A stretch of DNA of 64,000 bases from Echinometra lucunter (Eukaryota; Echinodermata; Echinoidea; Camarodonta; Echinometridae), in assembly GCA_029962745.1 (NCBI GenBank), contig CM057162.1:15723397-15787396 (forward strand), written 5' to 3'. Made by a program: the position numbers and the translations under genes. The notes under the pieces were generated by a model. It was given only the letters and a program-made list of their open reading frames with translations, was not told the origin of the DNA and did no database searches. Below are positions 57,431 to 64,000 of this stretch, piece after piece. Numbering within the stretch: the stretch's first letter is position 1; every line of letters begins with the position of its first letter.

Positions 57431-58735
57431 TGGTCCATATAGTTTCTGAATTGATTGCTGGATTTTATCGATGATTTTGTTTTTAAAGTTAACTCATTGT
57501 GGTTTTGATCTAATGACAATTATTACTCTGGAATTTCAATGACTGTTTATTCACTTCACTGATAATAATGAAAGTATATACAGTACAACAATCATGAAGA
57601 AAGAAGATATTTTACTGTGCTATTTCACTGCTCAGGTAAAGTTTCTATCAAAACTTTACCTATTTGCTAAATATGTGACATAATAGATGTAATATAAATC
57701 ATCTATCTATCAAAACCCTTATAGCTCTCAACACATGATTATTACTCCAAGAGTGTACCTAACTAGAATTGAAATAGTTTATGAAATAACGTTTTGAAAT
57801 GCTATTTTACAGAACCCTGTTTAGGGCTAATTGGGGCTTTGCCTGTTTTAATCAAGGAAAGCAATCTTTCTTTTTTTTTTAAAGGTTGCACAACACCAAT
57901 TCAGCATAAGCTATAAAGATCTGATCAAATGTCTTGCTCACACACAAGTCTCAAACAAACATAAATGACATGACCAACACATAAATTAACAGGTACATCC
58001 GCATTTTCAGTCAATTGTAACACTATCTCCACAAGTCATGTTTGCTCGTAAGTTATCTTACTCATCATTAAGCATGTTCGCATTGCTTTGATTCTGATGT
58101 CTGCTTGGGCTCCAGGTTGTGTTCAACCTGATATACTGTGTTATACTATGAACCTCATCTGTTTCTTAATACACCCAAAAGGGTGTTATTAAAGCAGGCC
58201 TGTCCTAATGAAGCAGTTAGACCAGACTTGAAGGTTACATAATGTCAAGGGGAAAGCAAAGGACTTGGTCTAACTCTTTTCCATTAAACTTGATTTTAGA
58301 ACAAGTTTAAACCCAGTATCAGACTCAAATTTTGATAGAATAAGAACCAAACCTCTGGCTCAAAGGTTAGTAGAATAAGGAACCAATGTCACTTATCATT
58401 TTACATAGAACTAATGCCCTTCTGGAATTCAGCAGAGCTAACCATGAAACTACTGGCAGTGGGGATACTGCCGCGTCGAAACATTCATCCCCATCATTTA
58501 CCCATCTGTTAAACTAATGCTGCCCCCCATCTCAGACACAGAACAATTTCAGGTCCTTCCTCCTTCTAATTTCTCATTTCTCGTCAATTATCGATGACAA
58601 CTGGCAAATCAGTAGAAACATGGATTAAATATCATCACCATCTGGCCTTATACACAAGTATCGTCGCTACATCTATCTACAAATGTTAATACCAATGTTC
58701 ACAAGGGCACACTTACATAAGTGAACCTCCACGCT
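57431..58735. other. AT-rich DNA, nothing recognised
   Basis: No gene or repeat family is recognised. Confidence 0.45.
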
Positions 58736-58736
58736 T

Positions 58737-58737
<1 letters not shown>

Positions 58738-58770
<33 letters not shown>

Positions 58771-58791
58771 TAATAATAATAATAATAATAA
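58738..58791. repeat. (AAT)n tract = LINE tail
   Basis: AAT repeat with one ATG interruption, directly abutting the LINE 3' UTR. Confidence 0.95.
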
Positions 58792-58850
58792 TGCATTTAT
58801 ATAGCGCATTCTCCATATAGCATGTTTAAATGCGCTATACGATGAACTTA

Positions 58851-59093
58851 TTAATGAAACAAGTGAGTTTTTAGGTGTTTTTTGAAAACATTGACAGATT
58901 GTTGGTTCCGGAGTGTATGGGGTAGTTGATTCCACAGTTTGGGAGCAGCAGATGAAAATGCCTTGTCACCAAGTGTGGCCAGCATCTTGGAAGTAGGATA
59001 GTTCAGTGTGATACCTTGTGAGGAGCGGAGGGTGTACCGGGACAGTTGACAGATAGTTATGAGTTCAGATAAGTAAGGAGGAGCGAGACCATG
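58851..59093 (-). pseudogene. C-terminal 80 residues of LINE ORF2 (reverse transcriptase protein)
   Basis: The open minus-strand frame starts inside the protein (HGLAPPYLSELI) and runs without a break to TAA at 58853-58851. It contains the motif GDKAFSSAAPKLWNQLP and ends FKKHLKTHLFH. The LAPPYLSEL ... GDRAFS-AAPKLWN-LP ... FK-LKTHLF pattern is the known C-terminal signature of CR1/L2-like LINE ORF2 proteins. The endonuclease and reverse-transcriptase domains that would lie upstream are absent, so the copy is dead. Its unbroken frame suggests a relatively recent insertion. Confidence 0.85.
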
Positions 59094-59219
59094 GAGTTAA
59101 AATCTCTCTTTTATTAGGCTGGCTTCTTGATATAGAAGTTATGTCCCTAAATAGTGGATATGATGAGTACATCTCAGAGCCTAGGTATCATCTAGAGGTG
59201 TAGAATGTAGTGATCCTTG

Positions 59220-59644
59220 TTAACCCATTCGTGACAGGAATTATTTAAAGCCTAATTTGATCAGCTTTTATTCTTCAAATTGGCAACACCAACATTTTTA
59301 TTTTATTGCTACATTTTTCTTATAAAACGTCATGTATCTGAAATGAATATAAATAGATGAATTGATTGATAAACTGATGAGAAGTAAAAAAGTTGCCAAT
59401 TTGCAGGGAAAAACGGTAATTTTAACATTTTCATCGCATTGCCAATTTAAGGATTTTAATGCTTATTTTCCTTTTAAAAAAATTCAGCATCAAATGACAA
59501 ATATTGATGCAACCAAAATGGACACAGTTTGTGTAGAATTTTTTGCTCTTTCTGCTCATGTATTTGGTATGATTTTTAGGGCTTTGCATTAAAAGATATT
59601 AGGCCAAAGCACATAATGTGGACCCTCTGTCACGAATGGGTTAA
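59220..59644 (+). mobile_element. 425-bp piggyBac-like MITE, copy 3, complete
   Basis: TTAA at 59220-59223 and 59641-59644. The ends TTAACCCATTCGTGACAG and CTGTCACGAATGGGTTAA are perfect inverted repeats over 18 bases. Repeated AATTGGCAAC / GTTGCCAATTT sub-motifs lie inside. It is non-coding despite a 76-codon frame shared with the other copies. It is the best reference copy for the family. Confidence 0.95.
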
Positions 59645-59734
59645 GGAATATTCATAGGTCTACATGCTGACAAACAATGCAAGACAATACTTTATCATTT
59701 TCATAATCGAATATCAAAAACATCACAACAACAG

Positions 59735-59808
59735 TGGAAGCTTCACTGCGGTATAGTGATCAATGCTCTTCCCTCTCATGTGAGAAGTCCTGGTTCAATC
59801 CTCGCTCA
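59735..59808 (+). repeat. Possible tRNA-derived SINE head
   Basis: GCGGTATAGTGATCAATGCT, then GGTTCAATCC at 59792-59801 (a perfect match to the pol III B-box core GGTTCRANNCC), with an A-box-like TAGTGATCAATG 43 bases upstream. A functional tRNA is unlikely because the acceptor stem does not pair. Confidence 0.4.
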
Positions 59809-59870
59809 GTTCTTGCATTCTTGGATGAGGTGATTTGCTCACATGTGACCCTCTTGACCCAGGGAGGGGG

Positions 59871-60040
59871 GGGGGGTGTTTCATAAAGCTGTTCGTAAGT
59901 TACAACGACTTTACGCACGACTGGAACATGTTCTTGGGTGCTAATCAGATTCTCATTCATTTACATGTAGCATAAGAAGGTATCACTAGTCGTGCGTAAA
60001 GTCGTTCGTAACTTACGAACAGCTTTATGAAAAACTCCCC
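59871..60040. mobile_element. 170-bp MITE with GGGGAGTTTTTCATAAAGCT arms
   Basis: Left arm TTTCATAAAGCTGTTCGTAA then CTTTACGCACGACT. The right arm is its inverted copy, AGTCGTGCGTAAAGTCGTTC then AGCTTTATGAAAAACTCCCC. Arms are about 55 bp, differing by a small deletion in the left. The middle is about 65 bp. Confidence 0.9.
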
Positions 60041-60585
60041 AGGTGTATTGAATGGGTACCTGGCTGGGGTAATGACAATAGCAGGGCCAGCAGAAAAAGC
60101 AGTAGTAATACTGATGTGCCTGCCTACCATGAGTAAATAAAATCTAATATCCTCTTTATCATCAAATCCTACTTCCATCATCACCTTGGAAGCACATATC
60201 ATCGCTATCATCCCTTCCATTTCATAACCCAACAATGTCTGTTCCTTATACCACCACACTTTCAATCCAATACCAATCTGTGAACATTTGGATGAGGCTT
60301 CCTTATCAAGAAGCCTCACATGTTAAAACATGACTTCCTTAAATATGATATCTCTGATTGGTAGGGACGGGCCAATTTATAGCAAGCTGTTGACAGATTT
60401 GAACCAAGACGTGGACAAAGACCCCGAGACACAAAGAACTCCAAAAATGTTTCTCTAGAAATAAGAAGAAAGTCATATCATCCTTTGATGATCAATAAAT
60501 CAAATGTTGAATTTGAATGAAGTGTTGAATATATTATTGTCATATCACCTCCTCAAAAGTTTCAGTCTGTTTCATATCTCTTTCC
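60041..60585. other. Unique DNA with a small perfect hairpin
   Basis: TGAGGCTTC and GAAGCCTCA at 60293-60318 form a 9-bp stem with an 8-base loop. A 120-codon minus-strand frame that crosses the MITE boundary is not credible as a gene. Confidence 0.4.
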
Positions 60586-60589
60586 ACTG

Positions 60590-60675
60590 ACTACTGTTTT
60601 TTTCTCTTCTCGCCCTCTTCTCTCCTTCTGCCTCCCCTTGTCTTTCTTTCCCTCTCTTTCTCTCATTCCCTCTGT
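60590..60675. repeat. Pyrimidine-rich tract
   Basis: TCTCTTCTCGCCCTCTTCTC-type plus-strand sequence abutting the next element. Confidence 0.75.
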
Positions 60676-60878
60676 CTTCTCAGGGCCAAATCCAGCATTT
60701 TTCAGGGGGGGGGGGGTGGGGGTTCACTTTTTACCCCCAAAATTTGCTGACAAGGAAAAAATGTAATAAAAAAAATGAAAACAAATGTCATCAGTTTCAA
60801 TAGGAGGGCCACTGGATTTCAAAGGGTGGGGGGGGGGGGGCACTGTCGATTCTTCCCCCTGGATCCACCCCTGTTTCT
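60676..60878 (-). mobile_element. 193-bp MITE with 5-bp target duplication, copy 2
   Basis: Element 60681-60873 starts CAGGGCCAAATCCAG and ends CCCCCTGGATCCACCCCTG, the inverse of the copy at 47108. Flanks CTTCT and TTTCT suggest a 5-bp duplication with one change. Two G runs (60705-60716, 60828-60840) occupy the positions of the C runs in the other copy. Confidence 0.75.
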
Positions 60879-62250
60879 CCACCTACTTATAACCCTTCAT
60901 CACATGTCTTTCTCACATGGCAATTTTCATAAGTTGATGGTAACTTTATTATGGTTTTGAAACGGAAAACCCTCCACAGGACTTGTGTGCTCTCTCTTCT
61001 CATGGGAGCTACAGTCGGAAAATAATTCTTTCAGCCAATCCATAAACAGATACCTTACAACTTCTTACAACTCGCAAATTCCATGCATACACACATATGG
61101 GGACACATTGTCAAACACCCTTTCTGCTTTAAAGTCATTGAGTAACTTTTAAAAATCTTCGCTGCATGGCCCTACGTGCTTTATCAGTGTATGTAATATT
61201 GTGTAAATATGAAGCCCTGAAAAATGCACTTCAAAAGCATAATCCATTTACAAAATGTGAAAATATTTAAGTGACCGGAAATGCCAAAACTTTTTTACCC
61301 CAGTGTTAAGCAAATGCATAGCCAGGTTGGTTTTGCAAATAGCGGTACTCACTGATAGATATTTTGATAACATCTTATATTTAAAAACATTCATATTCCT
61401 GGCTGTTTACTTATCCTTCAAAATATCTTTATACAACAAAATCAAAACAAAAATTGAACAATTTATTAAATCATGCCTCCACAAAGCTACCAGATTCCTT
61501 TAATATGAATGGAGGGGAACCAATGCACTGTGCAAAAACATTATGTGCATGACCATGCATGAAATAATTTAAAAAAGTAATATATTTGCATTAAAAAGAA
61601 ATCATTTAACATCAACAAAGACAAACAAATAAGGTGTACATTTCATTTAATGGATAATGAAGGGATTTAACTCATATTTCTCAGCAGTTTAATGCCCCTT
61701 TTGCACTTAATCCAAGACATCCTATCCCATTCATTTTAAGCCTACATTCCATAAGTAATAGGATAGCATACACGCTGCTCTTGAGTAATGAACATGCTTC
61801 TTTACTACCTTTATGTTCCTAACAACTCCCTCATGTGCTATTGGTGCACATACGCCCTTCTGGTGTTTCCATGGCTATCATATGGACAAATTGATGGGTT
61901 GTGATGAGCAAATTGGATTAGGACGGTATGAGCTGCCAATACAACACTTGGAGGTTGGGGAAGGTTGGGGAAGGAGGAGAAGGAGAGTTGAAATTGGATC
62001 AGCAAAAGGGATTACTTTAGGTAACGTGGACAGAGAAAAGAAGGAGAGTAAGAACAGGGAGCAACGGGCTGGAGGGCAGGACAGGGAAAGATAATCATCA
62101 ACTCAATGTATTTCAATTTTCTAGTGTTAATACAACAGCTGAGAACTACTACAGGAAAATTATAAATACTTGCGCAAATCATAAAGTCATCTAATTCAAA
62201 TTCTATATGATATATAAAATCTAGAAACTACAAGACCAACTAAAAAACGA
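60879..62250. other. AT-rich DNA, nothing recognised
   Basis: A modest G-rich stretch near 61940-62090 includes two AGGTTGGGGA units. No gene or repeat family is recognised. Confidence 0.4.
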
Positions 62251-62279
62251 ATTATATTACTTACCTAATGGTGTCATTA

Positions 62280-62400
62280 GCAGTTTAGCAGATGCATGAG
62301 AAAGAAAAAGATAGGGAGAGGGATAGAGGAAGTTAGAAAGGAGTAAGAAAGGAAGAAAGAGAATAGGGAGAAAGAAAAAAAGAAAAACAAAAGAAACAAA
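62280..62400. repeat. GA-rich purine tract
   Basis: AGAAAGAAAAAGATAGGG-type sequence. Confidence 0.8.
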
Positions 62401-63295
62401 ACAAACATGTTTTAATTTTATGAAATGTTTCAAATGTAAATTTATCATTAATGAAACAAAAACATACCCCTCAGACATTCTGTATCACATTTCTCACTTA
62501 ACAGGCCATTTGGTGTCGTACTGATTCTGTTTATCAGAGAATATGGATGCATAGCTTGGGGAAATATTGTAATTATTGCAATCTTTATGTTTTGAAGCCC
62601 TTAACATGAAGTCAGGAAATGATTTCTATAGATGAAATACAAGAGAGAAATGAAGAATCAGGTCTATTTGGACATGCAAGGTTATGGATATTTGATTGAT
62701 TTCTCTCCATTTCAAGTCTCCTGTTTTCTCCCGCTTTAAATATAACTTATTTCTGTTTTCCTTACGTCTGTCCGCTGTACACAAGCTCAATTGATGAAAA
62801 CTGGCAGTTAGAAATGTCACGAGAGAGAGAGAGAAATATGGAAGCCAAGTAAGGGAATAACAAATCATTCTTCTTCAAACTTATTCTTTACCAGGGACCT
62901 TTACATTTTTCATCGTCCTTCTAAGAAATGAGGACTGGAGCAATATTGGGGAGATGAAATTATTGATTTCTGAAATGGAGAATTTCATTTATCAATGTTG
63001 AATATAATGAAAAGCACAGAAATTATTGCTGACATTGCAATCATACTTGGATTTATTACTTGAAAAAGCAGGAGACGTGTGCACGTATAAAAGGGCAAAA
63101 AGCCACCGTATACCTACCATGCTACAATATTGCTTCAGCTGGAATATATTCTAATACTGAATGCACAAGGTTAACTTTATACCTGACTGGTTTATAATAT
63201 CAATAGCTTTCATAAGCTATTCCACTGCATAGAATCATCATAGATGCCTTGGCATTTTATAGGAGTACTGATACTTGTGCACAACTTTGTTTTGC
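62401..63295. other. AT-rich DNA, nothing recognised
   Basis: No structure is recognised. Confidence 0.45.
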
Positions 63296-63297
63296 TA

Positions 63298-63493
63298 TAA
63301 GGCAGCTTATCAAAAGTCTCGTCCCGCGTCTTTGATCATGTTTTCCGCGACCGTTCTTAAACGTCGGCTTTCCCGATCTCCCTTGTTTTTTCTATGGTGA
63401 AACGGGAGTATTGGGGGGGGGGAAAGACGCTGAACGGGAAAGACGCTAAAAGCTGCGTTCCAAATTGGCTCTGACTTTTGATAAGGTGCCTAA
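63298..63493. mobile_element. Harbinger-like MITE, family B, copy 2, complete
   Basis: TAA at 63298-63300 and 63491-63493 flank inverted ends GGCAGCTTATCAAAAGTC and GACTTTTGATAAGGTGCC. Internal GAAAGACGC repeats flank a G run near 63413. It is the most complete copy, showing the arm that the copy at 4778 has lost. Confidence 0.9.
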
Positions 63494-64000
63494 CCACTAC
63501 TATCATCAAAACCATTATCATGATAAGTGCAAAGTTGTAGCATCGTGTAATTACAAAAATTGCATTATTTTACCATTAGTTCTTTATCACTAAATCATTC
63601 AAAATCAATATGATTAGATTTTTTTCCTTTGAATTTGTGGCCGAACACAAACTAAAATCTTGATCAATATGAGATATATTATTACATGAATGGTCGTTTC
63701 ACATACCATATCAATGACAACAATAAGGAACAAATAAATCTGTAAAAAAATGATTAGATTCAAGGAAATCTGTCCCTGAAAGCTTAAGAATGTTTGTCAG
63801 TGAGCAGCAAACGCTATACGTAAACTAAGTTTAGTGAAATTATTCTTCTTCGATATGTGGCCAGCCATTAACGAATCAATCAAAGAGAAATAAAACATCT
63901 AATTCTGGTGGCAAGATCTCTCAATCGAAAGAAAATATTGTTTTCAACTTAACTCTTGGGACAGAAATAAGTGAATTATTGTAATGCTCGAACCCCCTGT
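63494..64000. other. AT-rich DNA, nothing recognised
   Basis: No structure is recognised. Confidence 0.5.

Larger units (their letters stand above)
58738..59096 (-). mobile_element. 5'-truncated CR1/L2-type LINE, 3' end
   Basis: On the minus strand a coding end (59093-58851) is followed by a short 3' UTR carrying TATAGCGCATTTAAACATGC and GCGCTATATAAATGCA, then a tail of about 17 ATT repeats (58791-58738 on the plus strand). Truncation at the 5' side and a microsatellite-like tail are typical of this retrotransposon group. Similarity to the family stops abruptly near 59096. Confidence 0.85.

Noticed and set aside
58699..58935. 78-residue minus frame with a Leu-rich tail
   Set aside because: It is out of frame with the real LINE ORF2 remnant (58851-59093), and its Leu run is the (ATT)n/(TTA)n tail.
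60293..60318. 9-bp hairpin resembling a bacterial terminator
   Set aside because: No T run follows, and the context is eukaryotic; a short chance inverted repeat.
59957..60319. 120-residue minus frame with a membrane-like segment
   Set aside because: Its C-terminal part lies in a MITE arm and there is no recognised family.

Overview
This window is AT-rich eukaryotic nuclear DNA (roughly one third G+C by eye). It has one 500-base assembly gap (19042-19541), many microsatellites, many short inverted-repeat transposons, and no host protein-coding exon that I can identify with confidence. The repeat types suggest a marine invertebrate, most likely a deuterostome and plausibly a sea urchin or other echinoderm. 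They include (ATT)n-tailed CR1/L2-like LINE ends, TTAA-flanked piggyBac-like MITEs, TAA-flanked Harbinger-like MITEs, and palindromic elements with GGGCCC/TTTCATAAA ends. This assignment comes from style only, since no diagnostic gene is present. The open reading frames of 60-190 codons are almost all frame shadows of GA, GAA, TCA or TCTC simple repeats or of transposons.

Layout. 1-990 is featureless. 990-2345 is a seven-unit minisatellite of about 190 bp. 2.5-18 kb holds MITEs (2.5, 4.1, 4.8, 6.0, 7.9, 10.4, 11.6, 15.3, 16.2 kb), a TCA microsatellite (7.6 kb), tandem duplications (5.7, 13.4 kb) and purine-rich tracts. 18.6 kb has a cluster of CATTCC motifs. 19-20 kb is a gap set inside GA-rich DNA. 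20-40 kb alternates GA/GAA-rich tracts with G+C-richer, CpG-containing, low-repeat islands (20.7, 22.6, 26.2, 30.6, 32.0, 33.2, 34.3, 38.3, 40.5 kb) that look like candidate cis-regulatory DNA. 43-47 kb is repeat-dense: a hexanucleotide array, a 21-bp minisatellite, a TTCGGAATAA array, an hAT-like MITE, a nested transposon pair, a 3 x 68 bp tandem repeat and a MITE with 5-bp target duplications. 47-64 kb is mostly quiet AT-rich DNA with more copies of the same MITE families and the 3' end of a LINE on the minus strand (58.7-59.1 kb).

The clearest coding remnant is the LINE. 58851-59093 (minus) encodes the last 80 residues of a CR1/L2-type reverse-transcriptase ORF, followed by a 3' UTR and an (ATT)n tail. 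The main structured finding is the transposon landscape. At least nine short DNA-transposon families are each present two to six times or carry recognisable target duplications, and one element is inserted inside another. Because the host genes are not visible, the window is best read as an intron or intergenic regulatory region of a large locus.
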